Source of the DNA: Flexivirga aerilata
GTDB taxonomy: Bacteria; Actinomycetota; Actinomycetes; Actinomycetales; Dermatophilaceae
DNA length: 64,000 bases
Direction of reading: 5' to 3'
Assembly: GCF_013002715.1 (NCBI RefSeq)
Contig: NZ_JABENB010000001.1
Span: 1,054,001 to 1,118,000 of the forward strand
The position numbers and the translations under genes are program-made. This document shows, one piece after another, positions 8,493 to 16,510 of the stretch (position 1 is the first letter of the stretch; each line of letters begins with the position of its first letter). The notes under the pieces are model-generated. The model searched no databases. It was not told the origin of the DNA and saw only the letters and a list, made by a program, of their open reading frames with translations.

Positions 8493-10322
8493 ATGACTTG
8501 GCCCAAGGTGCGTGCACCCGAACTCGTCGGCCGCGGCTGGCTCAACACCGGTGACCGGCAGGTCAGCCTCGCCGACCTGCGCGGCAAGGTGGTGGTGCTC
8601 GATTTCTGGACGTTCTGCTGCGTCAACTGTCTGCACGTGCTCGACGAACTCCGCTCTCTGGAAACCGAATTCGCCGACCAACTCGTGCTCATCGGGGTGC
8701 ACTCGCCGAAGTTCGAGCACGAGGCCGACCCGGACGCGCTGGCGGCCGCGGTCGAGCGCTACGCCGTGCACCACCCGGTGCTCGACGACCCGGAGCTGGT
8801 GACCTGGCGGGCCTACACCGCACGGGCCTGGCCGACGCTGGTGGTCATTGACCCGGAGGGTTATGTCGTCGCGCAGCTGTCGGGGGAGGGGCACGCCCAC
8901 GGGCTGACCGTGCTGATCCGCGAACTGCTCGAGGAGCATCGCGCCAAGGGGACGTTGCGCTCGGGTGACGGCCCCTACGTGCCGCCGCCCGCCGCGCAGA
9001 CCGCGCTGCGCTTCCCCGGCAAGGTCGTCCGGGCCCGCGACGGCAGCTACCTGGTGTCCGACACCGCGCACCACCAGGTGGTGCAGCTGGAGGCCGACCT
9101 GGAGACCGAGCGGGCGCGGTTCGGCGGCCCGGGGGTCTTCAACGAGCCGCAGGGATTGGTCGTGCTGCCCGGCGACGTCGCCGCGCGGGTCGGCTATGAC
9201 GTGCTCGTCGCCGACAGTGTCAATCACCAGATCGCTTCGATTCGCTTGTCGGACGGGCAGATCAGGGTGCAGGCGGGCACAGGCGAGCAGCTGCGCGAGC
9301 GGTCCGGCAGCGGTCCCGCGCTCAAGCAGCCGCTCTCGACGCCCTGGGATCTCGCCTGGTGGATCGACCGGGTCGTCATCGCGATGGCGGGCACCCATCA
9401 GCTCTGGGCGCTGCACCTCGCCCAGGACTCCGCCGACAACTCGGTCGCGGTGCTCGCCGGCACCAGCGGGGAGGGCCTGCTCGACGGCCCGGCGCACGAC
9501 GCGCTGCTCGCGCAACCGTCCGGGCTGGCCACCGCCGCCGACGGCTCGCGGGTGTGGATCGCCGACTCGGAAACCTCCGCGCTGCGGTCGATCGCCTTGG
9601 ACGACAACGGTTTCCAGCTCCAGACGTATGTCGGCAAGGGCCTCTTCGACTTCGGCCACGTCGACGGTCCGGCCGCGGACGCCCTGATGCAGCACCCGCT
9701 CGGGGTCACCGAGCTGCCGGACGGCTCGGTCGCGGTCGCCGACACCTACAACGGCGCCGTGCGCCGTTACGATCCCGCGACCGGCGAGATGAGCACTCTC
9801 GCAACGGGACTCGCCGAGCCCAGCGACGTGCTGGTCGAGCAGGACGGCGACACTGCGCGACTGCTCGTCGTGGAGTCGGCCGCGCACCGCGTGACCCGCG
9901 TCGCCATACCTGCGGACGCGCAGGTGGTCGCCGGCGCTGCCCGGCAGACACAGCGGCCCGAGACCGAGTTGGCACCCGGAAAGCTCGAGCTGACAGTCAA
10001 TTTCGCGCCGCCGACCGGGCAGAAGCTCGACCACCGCTACGGCGACCCGACGCAGCTGATGATCTCGGCCAGCCCGCCAGAGCTGCTCGCGGCCGGCGAC
10101 GGCACCGCGCCGGGGCTGACCCGCACACTCGACCTCGACCCGGAGGTCGCGGCCGGCGTGCTGCACATCTCGGTGCGCGCCGCGGCCTGCGACGGCGACC
10201 CCGTCACCGGCGAGCTGCCCGAGCACGCCGCGTGCCACCTCTACCAGCAGGACTGGGGCATCCCCGTGCGGTTGGTGGAGCGGGCGCCTGCCGAGCTCGC
10301 GCTCGATCTGCGCGGCGTCTGA
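8493..10322 (+). CDS. NHL-repeat thioredoxin-like protein (NHLRC2-like)
   Basis: 609 residues. The N-terminal thioredoxin-like domain (about 1-150) has the active-site pair Cys43-Cys46 in FWTFCCVNCLH, as in NHLRC2-type proteins. It is followed by NHL beta-propeller repeats (about 165-450; examples are GVFNEPQGLVV and MQHPLGVTELPDGS). A C-terminal beta domain (about 490-600) completes it. There is no signal peptide, so it is probably cytoplasmic. The role is unclear: disulfide exchange on a propeller-bound partner is possible. ATG 8493 is chosen; GTG 8487 would add two residues. Confidence 0.82.
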   Translation: MTWPKVRAPELVGRGWLNTGDRQVSLADLRGKVVVLDFWTFCCVNCLHVLDELRSLETEFADQLVLIGVHSPKFEHEADPDALAAAVERYAVHHPVLDDPELVTWRAYTARAWPTLVVIDPEGYVVAQLSGEGHAHGLTVLIRELLEEHRAKGTLRSGDGPYVPPPAAQTALRFPGKVVRARDGSYLVSDTAHHQVVQLEADLETERARFGGPGVFNEPQGLVVLPGDVAARVGYDVLVADSVNHQIASIRLSDGQIRVQAGTGEQLRERSGSGPALKQPLSTPWDLAWWIDRVVIAMAGTHQLWALHLAQDSADNSVAVLAGTSGEGLLDGPAHDALLAQPSGLATAADGSRVWIADSETSALRSIALDDNGFQLQTYVGKGLFDFGHVDGPAADALMQHPLGVTELPDGSVAVADTYNGAVRRYDPATGEMSTLATGLAEPSDVLVEQDGDTARLLVVESAAHRVTRVAIPADAQVVAGAARQTQRPETELAPGKLELTVNFAPPTGQKLDHRYGDPTQLMISASPPELLAAGDGTAPGLTRTLDLDPEVAAGVLHISVRAAACDGDPVTGELPEHAACHLYQQDWGIPVRLVERAPAELALDLRGV

Positions 10323-10333
10323 CCCTTGACGTC

Positions 10334-10357
10334 GTAATCATGTAAGCGTGTAATCAA
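10334..10357. promoter_or_regulatory. three tandem 8-bp repeats just upstream of the putative RHH gene
   Basis: GTAATCAT, GTAAGCGT and GTAATCAA follow one another exactly (10334, 10342, 10350), ending three bases before the ATG at 10361. This is the most AT-rich stretch nearby and probably overlaps the promoter. Ribbon-helix-helix proteins often bind short tandem sites in their own promoters, so autoregulation is an inference. Confidence 0.5.
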
Positions 10358-10360
10358 TCC

Positions 10361-10858
10361 ATGAGCGAGATCGAGGGTTGGTTCGCCGGGCGACTTCCCG
10401 ACGAGTGGTTCGAGGGCGCGCCGGAGGTGACCGTCGACCGCGAGGAGATCGTCGTCGTCGGCACGCTCGCCGCGCCGGCGGTGGACGGCGACGAGACCGC
10501 CGCCCGGGCGGCGCAGTCCGGCCGCATCACCCGCTGGCGCGAGGACACCCGCGGCGAGCGCATGCGCATCGCCGACGAGGCGCAGCAACGATTCGGCGGC
10601 AAGGTCGCCTGGGGTGCGCAGTGCGGGCCGACCCGCGAGGTCTTCACCAACCTCGCCGTGCCGGTGATGACCCGGCTCCGGCAGCCCGAGCGGCGGGTGC
10701 TCGACACCCTCGTCGACGCCGGCGTGGCCCGGTCGCGCTCCGAGGCCCTCGCCTGGTGCGTGCGCCTGGTCGGGCAGCACGAGGACGACTGGATCGGCCG
10801 GTTGCGCGACGCGGTCGCGGCGGTGCACGACGTGCGCGACGAGGGACCCGCCGCATAA
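10361..10858 (+). CDS. conserved actinobacterial protein with putative ribbon-helix-helix C-terminus
   Basis: 165 residues of a family I recognise only as a conserved actinobacterial hypothetical. The N-terminal half (GWFAGRLPDEWFEGAPEVTV) has no known motif. The C-terminal half has a short strand (VPVMTRLRQPE) and two helices (ERRVLDTLVDAGVARSRSEAL), which fit the ribbon-helix-helix DNA-binding fold. No ribosome site precedes the ATG, so the mRNA may be leaderless. Three octamer repeats directly upstream suggest self-control. aroQ follows after eight bases. Confidence 0.65.
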   Translation: MSEIEGWFAGRLPDEWFEGAPEVTVDREEIVVVGTLAAPAVDGDETAARAAQSGRITRWREDTRGERMRIADEAQQRFGGKVAWGAQCGPTREVFTNLAVPVMTRLRQPERRVLDTLVDAGVARSRSEALAWCVRLVGQHEDDWIGRLRDAVAAVHDVRDEGPAA

Positions 10859-10866
10859 TTGCCGCT

Positions 10867-11307
10867 ATGACGCGCCCGGTCTTCACCGTCCTCAACGGCC
10901 CGAACCTCAACCTGCTCGGCACCCGTGAGCCCGACCTCTATGGCGCAGCCGGTCTCACCGAGGCGCAGACCCGGTGCGAGCAGGTCGCGGGCGAGCTCGG
11001 GGTGGGCGTCGAGTTCTTCCAGAGCAACCACGAGGGCTCGCTGATCGACGAGATCCAGCAGCGCGCGCAGAGCCCGGGCCTGATCGTCAACGCCGGCGCC
11101 CTCACCCACACCTCGATCGGCATCCGCGACGCGCTCGCCGCGACCGGCGTGCCGTTCGTCGAGGTGCACGTGTCGAACGTCTACGCGCGCGAGGACTTCC
11201 GCCAGCGTTCCTACCTGTCCGACCTCGCGTCCGGGGTGATCGTGGGCTGCGGCATACAGGGATATGAGCTGGCGCTGCGGCGGCTGGCGGCACTCGCCGC
11301 GACCTGA
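10867..11307 (+). CDS. aroQ: type II 3-dehydroquinate dehydratase
   Basis: Third step of the shikimate pathway: 3-dehydroquinate to 3-dehydroshikimate plus water. At 146 residues it has the normal family length. All signatures are present: GPNLNLLGTREP (11-22), the catalytic Tyr25 in the lid, QSNHEG (52-57), NAGALTHTS (75-83), EVHVSN (99-104) and Arg112. The enzyme is a cytoplasmic dodecamer in the family. CATAAT eight bases before ATG 10867 could be a -10 element giving a leaderless start. The other aro genes are not in the window. Confidence 0.95.
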   Translation: MTRPVFTVLNGPNLNLLGTREPDLYGAAGLTEAQTRCEQVAGELGVGVEFFQSNHEGSLIDEIQQRAQSPGLIVNAGALTHTSIGIRDALAATGVPFVEVHVSNVYAREDFRQRSYLSDLASGVIVGCGIQGYELALRRLAALAAT

Positions 11308-11380
11308 CCCGCGGGGCGACCGATGAGTTTGCGGCGGCGGCCGGGTCTGCCTGGGTGACCGCTACCCGAAGGAGTCACCC

Positions 11381-11932
11381 GTGTTCGACCTCGGACCTGC
11401 CGCAACCACGATGAGCACGCTGGTCGCCGGCGTCACCGACGACCAGCTCGACCGGCCGACGCCATGCACCGACTGGACCGTCGGTGACCTGCTCGCGCAC
11501 ATCCACCAGTTCGCGTCCGTCTTCACGGCCAACGCGCGCAAGGAGCCGCTCCAGCCGCCGACCACGCTCGTCGAGGACTGGCGCACCGCCATACCGGAGC
11601 AGCTCGATCGACTCGCCGCCGTATGGCGGGAGCCGTCCGCCTGGGAGGGCCGCGCGTCGGCGGGCGGGGTGGACATGTCCGCCGAGGACAACGCGGTCGT
11701 CGCGATCGAGGAGCTCACCGTCCACGGGTGGGACCTGGCCCGCGCGACCGGGCAGGGCTTCCACACCGACGGCGGCCAGCTCGACCAGGTCGACCGGTTC
11801 GTCGCGATGTTCGGCAGCGACGGCGACGGCCCGTTCGGCCCGCGAGCGGCGGTGCCCGCGGACGCCGACCGCGTGCAGCAGCTGATCGCCGCCACCGGCC
11901 GCGACCCGCTCTGGCAGCCGGCGGCTCAGTAG
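11381..11932 (+). CDS. TIGR03086-type metal-binding protein (mycothiol-dependent DinB fold)
   Basis: 183 residues. The helix DWTVGDLLAHIHQF (about 30-43) and the later EELTVHGWDLARATGQ match the actinobacterial TIGR03086 group, whose four-helix bundle binds a metal through histidines and an acidic residue. It is a shorter relative of the protein at 3158-4048. GTG 11381 is preceded by GAAGGAG at good spacing. Role unknown; thiol-dependent detoxification is the usual guess. Confidence 0.8.
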   Translation: MFDLGPAATTMSTLVAGVTDDQLDRPTPCTDWTVGDLLAHIHQFASVFTANARKEPLQPPTTLVEDWRTAIPEQLDRLAAVWREPSAWEGRASAGGVDMSAEDNAVVAIEELTVHGWDLARATGQGFHTDGGQLDQVDRFVAMFGSDGDGPFGPRAAVPADADRVQQLIAATGRDPLWQPAAQ

Positions 11933-11934
11933 TC

Positions 11935-12447
11935 TCAGTAGGCGCCGCCCTGGCCGGTGGTCGCCGGCGCCGTCGTGGTCACCTTGCTCCCGGCCGGAGA
12001 GACCGCCCACCAGATGCCCTGCACCCCTTGACCGGCAACCGCGCCCGGCCCCGCGTCGGCCGAGAAGTAGTAGAGCGGCCAGCCATTGAGAGTGAGTTGC
12101 TTCGTGCCGGCATTGCCGGTGATGCTGCCGAGCGTGCCGCTCACCCCGTCGGCCTTGGGTGCCGATCCGGCCGGCACCGGCGGCCAGGTCGCGAGGCACG
12201 GACCGGTGCACGCGCTCTTCGTCGCGCCCTGCGTGTCCTTGTCGAAGACGTAGACGGTGCGGCCCGAGCCGTCCACGACGACCGTGCCGAGGCCGGTGGA
12301 GGCGGTCTGCACGGTGGCGTTCCCCGTCCCTGCGGTCGCTGACGCCGAGGGTGATCCGGAGTATGCGCCGCCGCTCGATCCGCACGCCGTCAATGACATC
12401 GCGGCAGCAGTGGCGGCCACGGCTCCCAGCAGCTTTCGGGTCGACAT
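11935..12447 (-). CDS. lipoprotein with two COG4315-type secreted repeats
   Basis: 170 residues. A lipoprotein signal peptide ends in LTAC, giving a lipidated Cys22 after cleavage. Then comes a Ser/Thr/Ala linker and two copies of the small beta repeat found in COG4315 proteins: VDGSGRTVYVFDKD with ACTGPCLATWPPV, then LTLNGWPLYYFSAD. It should sit on the outer face of the membrane. GAGAGGA precedes ATG 12447. It lies 94 bases downstream of the anti-sigma gene on the same strand, so it may belong to that sigma factor's regulon, which is an inference. Confidence 0.8.
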   Translation of the reverse strand: MSTRKLLGAVAATAAAMSLTACGSSGGAYSGSPSASATAGTGNATVQTASTGLGTVVVDGSGRTVYVFDKDTQGATKSACTGPCLATWPPVPAGSAPKADGVSGTLGSITGNAGTKQLTLNGWPLYYFSADAGPGAVAGQGVQGIWWAVSPAGSKVTTTAPATTGQGGAY

Positions 12448-12541
12448 GGCAGGTGTCCTCTCGTCGCGCGAAGGGCGAACCGCCCCTGACGAGAAGGACA
12501 CGACGCGCACACCGGAAAGGTTCGGCGACAGCGACATTCGC

Positions 12542-13243
12542 TCAGGACGCCGAGCCGTTCATCGTGAGCAGCAGGGTGCCGGAGGCGGCGTCGCGCACCT
12601 GCACGGTCTTGATCTGGCCCGGCTGCAGCGCGGTGGCCGCCGTGAGGTCGGACAGGTCACCCGGGCCCGCGCGCCAGGTCGACACCTGCGACCGATTGCC
12701 TTGTGCGTCAACGACGTCCAGCGCGTAGGTGCGCACCCCGCCCGGGTATGCCGAGTCGCGATAGCGGCACGACATGCGCACACTCGTGCCCCACTTCTTC
12801 TGGGTCAGCTGCACCTGCGCGGTGAGCGCGGACTGGTGCAGCTGCTGCATCGCAACACTCGGCGCCGAGGGACTTCCGTCCGGCACGACACGCGGTATGA
12901 CGGCAGCTCCGAGCACCGCGGCCGCGGCCACCCCGACGCCGGCGACTGCCAGCCGGCGTCGCACCCGCGTGCGGCGCCGCTCCGCCACCTCGTCGCCCGC
13001 GGTGCCGAAGAGCCGTGCGGTCAGCTCCGGCGGGGGAGCCTCGGCGGTCTCCGGCGCGAGCGTCGACATCGCGCGGTCCTCGTCCACTCGGCCCAGAAGC
13101 CCTGGCATTGCTGCAAGTTCGGCCACCGAAGCGCGGCACTCGCCGCACGTTTGCAGGTGGCGCTCGAAGTCCTGGCGATCGGTCGCCGACAGCGCGCCCA
13201 GCACGTAGGCCGCGTCCCAGCCGGCGTAACGGTCTTCGCTCAT
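12542..13243 (-). CDS. RskA-like anti-sigma factor with zinc-binding ZAS motif
   Basis: 233 residues. The cytoplasmic N-terminus has the zinc anti-sigma motif His29-x3-Cys33-x2-Cys36 (HLQTCGEC). A single membrane helix follows at about 99-118, then an extracytoplasmic RskA-type domain. It should hold the adjacent sigma factor inactive until the outer domain is cleaved. ATG 13243 overlaps the sigma stop by four bases (ATGA), which keeps the pair in balance. Confidence 0.88.
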   Translation of the reverse strand: MSEDRYAGWDAAYVLGALSATDRQDFERHLQTCGECRASVAELAAMPGLLGRVDEDRAMSTLAPETAEAPPPELTARLFGTAGDEVAERRRTRVRRRLAVAGVGVAAAAVLGAAVIPRVVPDGSPSAPSVAMQQLHQSALTAQVQLTQKKWGTSVRMSCRYRDSAYPGGVRTYALDVVDAQGNRSQVSTWRAGPGDLSDLTAATALQPGQIKTVQVRDAASGTLLLTMNGSAS

Positions 13244-13752
13244 CGGGTGACCCCTCTCTCCTGCAGCGCGAGCCGGAGGGCGCGCAACCCGTAGTGCATC
13301 CGCGACTTGACGGTGCCCGGTGGCAGCCCGAGGGCCGCGGCGATCTCGGCGACGGTCTGCCGCCCGTAGTACGCCCGCACGACCACCTCTCGATGGTGAA
13401 TGCTCAAGGATCGCAACGCATCCAGCACGATCAGCTGCTCGAACACCGCGTCGACACGGTCGCCGACCGCCTGGTCCGGCAGCTCGCCCTCCACGACCTC
13501 GTGCCGCCTGCGGGCACTGCGCGCCTCGTCGACGACGAGATTGCGGGCGACGGTGAAGAGCCAGGCCCGCGCGGACGTCGCCCGGGTGGCGGAATCGTCG
13601 GTGATCCCGCTCCGCCAGGCACGCAGCATGGTCTCCTGCACCACGTCCTGCGCGGTCGCGCGGTCGCCGGTCAGCCGGACGACGTAATTCCACAACGCGG
13701 CCGCGTGGTCGTCGTGCAGCTGCCGCAGGACCGCCTGGTCGCTGGGCGGCAT
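13240..13752 (-). CDS. ECF sigma factor of the SigK/SigL-like group
   Basis: 170 residues with region 2 (ALWNYVVRLTGDRATAQDVVQETMLRAW, about 19-46) and region 4 (HHREVVVRAYYGRQTVAEIAAALGLPPGTVKSR, about 118-150) and no extra domains. GGAGG lies six bases before ATG 13752; GTG 13755 would be too close to it. The RskA-like partner and group features suggest control by regulated proteolysis. I could not find a convincing autoregulated promoter. Confidence 0.88.
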   Translation of the reverse strand: MPPSDQAVLRQLHDDHAAALWNYVVRLTGDRATAQDVVQETMLRAWRSGITDDSATRATSARAWLFTVARNLVVDEARSARRRHEVVEGELPDQAVGDRVDAVFEQLIVLDALRSLSIHHREVVVRAYYGRQTVAEIAAALGLPPGTVKSRMHYGLRALRLALQERGVTR

Positions 13753-13847
13753 CACTCACCTCCGACCGGTGACACGACATGCGGCCGCCGAAGGTTCAGG
13801 CGGCCGGCCGGATCGAACCGAATGCCTCCACGCTACGTGTCCCGGGC

Positions 13848-14336
13848 ATGAACGCACCCGACACGATCAACGGCCTGCCCGCTCATCCCCTGATCGTCCA
13901 CGCGACGGTCGTGCTCGTGCCGCTCGCGGCGCTGGCGGTGATCCTGCACGCGGTGTGGCCGGCCGCGCGCCGCCGTCTCGGCGTCCTCACGCCGGTGCTC
14001 GGCGTCGTCGCGCTGATCCTGACCTGGGTCACCATCGGCGCGGGCGAGGCGCTCGCCCGCGACCTCGGACCGGCCGGCACGTCGCCCGCGGTCCAACGTC
14101 ACGAGCACTTCGCGGAACAGCTGCCGCCCTGGGCGATCGCGCTGGCGGTCATCTCCGTCGGGGAGTGGCTGTGGTTCCGGTATGACGTGCCGGCGCGCAT
14201 CTCCCGTCATACGGCACGACGGGGGAGCGACCTCGCGGTGCGCGCCGTCTCGTGCGTGGTCGCCGTCGGGATGACGGTCATGCTGGTGCGCGCCGGTGAC
14301 GCCGGGGCCCGGGCCACGTGGGGCGGCGTCGGCTGA
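13848..14336 (+). CDS. DUF2231-like membrane protein
   Basis: 162 residues with four hydrophobic helices. The first contains LPAHPLIVHATVV, the Pro/His signature of DUF2231 proteins; the histidines might bind heme or metal. It is divergent from the ECF sigma gene with a 95-bp gap, so it may share its control. Function unknown. Confidence 0.75.
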   Translation: MNAPDTINGLPAHPLIVHATVVLVPLAALAVILHAVWPAARRRLGVLTPVLGVVALILTWVTIGAGEALARDLGPAGTSPAVQRHEHFAEQLPPWAIALAVISVGEWLWFRYDVPARISRHTARRGSDLAVRAVSCVVAVGMTVMLVRAGDAGARATWGGVG

Positions 14337-14377
14337 GCAGCACGCCCCGCAGGCGCGGGCCCAGCAGCCCCGCAGCC

Positions 14378-14465
14378 GCGCACCGACAGGCCCATTTACA
14401 CACCGAGAGGCCCACGAAATCGGCGTGATTTCGTGGGCCTCTCGGTGCGGTGCTGTGCCGCTCGG
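14378..14465. repeat. CCGAGAGGC hairpin family, locus 1 (also possible bidirectional terminator)
   Basis: The centre is a perfect hairpin: 21-base arms at 14401-14421 and 14427-14447 with a five-base loop. It is flanked by a partial unit (CACCGACAGGCCCAT) and a tail GCGGTGCTGTGCC. Related units occur at 22545-22650 and 30101-30200. It lies between two converging genes and could end transcription both ways, but there is no T-run. Reuse of the unit in other gaps argues for a repeat element. Confidence 0.75.
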
Positions 14466-14473
14466 TGCAGGGT

Positions 14474-16333
14474 TTAGAAGGCGGCCTCCGGCAGCTCCAT
14501 GAGCGACAGGTCGGTGCGCTCGGCCATCGCGCGCTCGGCGGCGATGCGGGGCAGCACGTTGGCGGTGAAGAACTTCGCCGCCGCGACCTTGCCCTGGTAG
14601 AACGCCTCGTCGGCGCCCGCGTCACCGGCGTCGAGCCGGGCCTGCGCGATCTCCGCGCCGCGCACCAGCAGCCAGCCGATCACCAGGTCGCCCGCGGCGA
14701 GCAGGAAGCGGGTGGTGTTGAGCCCGACCCGGTAGGCCTGGTCGTGCTTGCCGTCCTCCAGCGCGCCCATCGCGGTCGTGGCCAGCCACTCGGCGATGCC
14801 CTGCACGTCGGCGAGGGCGGCGCCGAGCAGCTCGCGCTCGGTCTGCAGCTTGTCATCACCGGCGCCGCCCTTGACGGTCTCGGTGATCTGACCGGCCAGG
14901 TGCATCAGCGAGGCGAACTGGTCCTTGACGATCTTGCGGAAGAAGAAGTCCAGGCCCTGGATCGCGGTCGTGCCCTCATAGAGGGTGTCGATCTTGGCGT
15001 CGCGGACGTACTGCTCGACCGGGTAGTCCTGCAGGAAGCCCGACCCGCCGAAGGTCTGCAGCGACTCGGTGCCGAGCAGCACCCAGGCACGCTCGGAGCC
15101 GACGCCCTTCACGATCGGCAGCAGCAGGTCGTTGAGCTTGTTCGCCATCTCGGCCGGCGTGCCGGGCTCGGGCTGCTCGTTGCCGGTGCGCACGAACTCC
15201 GCGTCGACGATGTCCTGCTGCGAGGCGGTGAAGAGCACCAGCGAGCGCAGGCCCTCGGCATACGCCTTCTGCAGCATCAGGCTGCGGCGCACGTCGGGGT
15301 GGTGGGTGATCGTGACGCGCGGCGCGTCCTTGGCCGGCGTGGTCATGTCGGCGCCCTGCACCCGCTGCTTGGCGTAGTCGAGCGCGTTGAGGTAACCGGT
15401 CGACAGGGTGGCAATTGCCTTGGTGCCCACCAGCATTCGCGCGTGCTCGATGACGCGGAACATCTGCGCGATGCCGTCGTGCACGTCGCCGAGCAGCGTG
15501 CCGACGGCCGGCTCGCCGTCGCCGAAGGTCAGCTCGCAGGTGGTGGAGACCTTGAGGCCCATCTTGTGCTCGACGTTGGTGACGTAGACGCCGTTGCGGT
15601 CGCCGAGCTCACCGGTCTCGAGGTCGACGTGATACTTCGGCACGATGAAGAGCGACAGGCCCTTGGTGCCCGGACCGGCGCCCTCGGGGCGGGCCAGCAC
15701 GAAATGCACGATGTTGTCGGTCATGTCCTGCTCGGCGGAGGTGATGAAGCGCTTCACGCCGGTGATGTGCCAGGTGCCGTCGGGCTGCTGCACGGCCTTG
15801 GTGCGGCCGGCGCCGACGTCGGATCCCGCGTCGGGCTCGGTCAGCACCATCGTGCCGCCCCAGGCGCCCTCCGCCATCCACTGGGCGAGCTTCTTCTGGT
15901 CCTCGGTGCCGAGGATGTGCAGCAGCTTGCTGAAGGCGAAGGTCGCGGCATACATGCCGATCGCCGGGTTGGAGCCGAGCACCAACTCGTTCATCGCCCA
16001 CTTCAGCGACGGCGGCGCGACGGTGCCGCCGAACTCGGCCGGCAGGTCGACGTTGTAGAAGCCCGAGTCGAGGTAGGCCTGGTAGGACTTCTTGAAGCTC
16101 TCCGGCAGCGTCGCGGTCTTGGTCTCGGGGTCGTAGACCGGCGGGTTGCGGTCGGAGTCGAGCAGGCTCGCGCCGAGCTCGTTCTCGGCCAGCCGCGCCA
16201 GCTCCTTGATCATCTCGCGGGCGGTGTCGGCGTCGACCTCGTCGTATGGCGCAGCGCCCAGCACCTCGTCGCGTCCGAGCAGTTCGAAGAGGTTGAACTC
16301 CAGGTCGCGGACATTGCTCTTGTAGTGGCTCAA
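14474..16333 (-). CDS. fadE5: acyl-CoA dehydrogenase, FadE5 type
   Basis: 619 residues, the length of the large actinobacterial FadE5 branch, and clearly alike from end to end: N-terminus [13 protein letters not shown]/substrate motif [25 protein letters not shown], and YEGTTAIQ near the catalytic region. It oxidises acyl-CoA to trans-2-enoyl-CoA, passing electrons to ETF. The start is TTG 16333, supported by the conserved MSHYKSN terminus and GGAGGA just upstream. Two TACT-N4-AGTA sites lie 67-102 bases upstream, probably operators for a fatty-acid responsive regulator. Confidence 0.93.
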   Translation of the reverse strand: MSHYKSNVRDLEFNLFELLGRDEVLGAAPYDEVDADTAREMIKELARLAENELGASLLDSDRNPPVYDPETKTATLPESFKKSYQAYLDSGFYNVDLPAEFGGTVAPPSLKWAMNELVLGSNPAIGMYAATFAFSKLLHILGTEDQKKLAQWMAEGAWGGTMVLTEPDAGSDVGAGRTKAVQQPDGTWHITGVKRFITSAEQDMTDNIVHFVLARPEGAGPGTKGLSLFIVPKYHVDLETGELGDRNGVYVTNVEHKMGLKVSTTCELTFGDGEPAVGTLLGDVHDGIAQMFRVIEHARMLVGTKAIATLSTGYLNALDYAKQRVQGADMTTPAKDAPRVTITHHPDVRRSLMLQKAYAEGLRSLVLFTASQQDIVDAEFVRTGNEQPEPGTPAEMANKLNDLLLPIVKGVGSERAWVLLGTESLQTFGGSGFLQDYPVEQYVRDAKIDTLYEGTTAIQGLDFFFRKIVKDQFASLMHLAGQITETVKGGAGDDKLQTERELLGAALADVQGIAEWLATTAMGALEDGKHDQAYRVGLNTTRFLLAAGDLVIGWLLVRGAEIAQARLDAGDAGADEAFYQGKVAAAKFFTANVLPRIAAERAMAERTDLSLMELPEAAF

Positions 16334-16398
16334 GGTTCCTCCAGCCTCACCGGGAAGCGCGCGAGATCAGGTGGATGCCCGCCGCACCATCCGTAGTC

Positions 16399-16435
16399 CT
16401 ACTCATCAGTAACATCATTGTGCTACTCGCCAGTA
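16399..16435. promoter_or_regulatory. two tandem TACT-N4-AGTA operator-like sites
   Basis: TACTCATCAGTA (16400-16411) and TACTCGCCAGTA (16424-16435) are the same inverted repeat repeated after 24 bases, each preceded by C. They lie in the divergent gap between fadE5 and the CutA-CYTH gene. The spacing of about two helical turns fits two regulator dimers on one DNA face. Confidence 0.55.
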
Positions 16436-16510
16436 GATTCTGCAAATATCGAGCCGGCGACCGTCCGTGCGATTGCGCCCACCGCGGGGCGGGTCGTGCG
16501 TGACAATGGC

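Noticed and set aside
8181..10238. A 685-codon minus-strand frame over the NHL-thioredoxin gene
   Set aside because: Composition of a shadow frame (Arg/Gly/Val/His). The plus-strand protein has the CVNC active site and propeller repeats.
13806..13830. CCGAAT as a SigK-type -10 element before the DUF2231-like gene
   Set aside because: The sequence is present, but I found no matching CCATCC-like -35 at proper spacing.
14450..16396. A 648-codon plus-strand frame over fadE5
   Set aside because: It is the mirror of fadE5, with a repetitive Gly/Val/Arg/His composition and no family motif.
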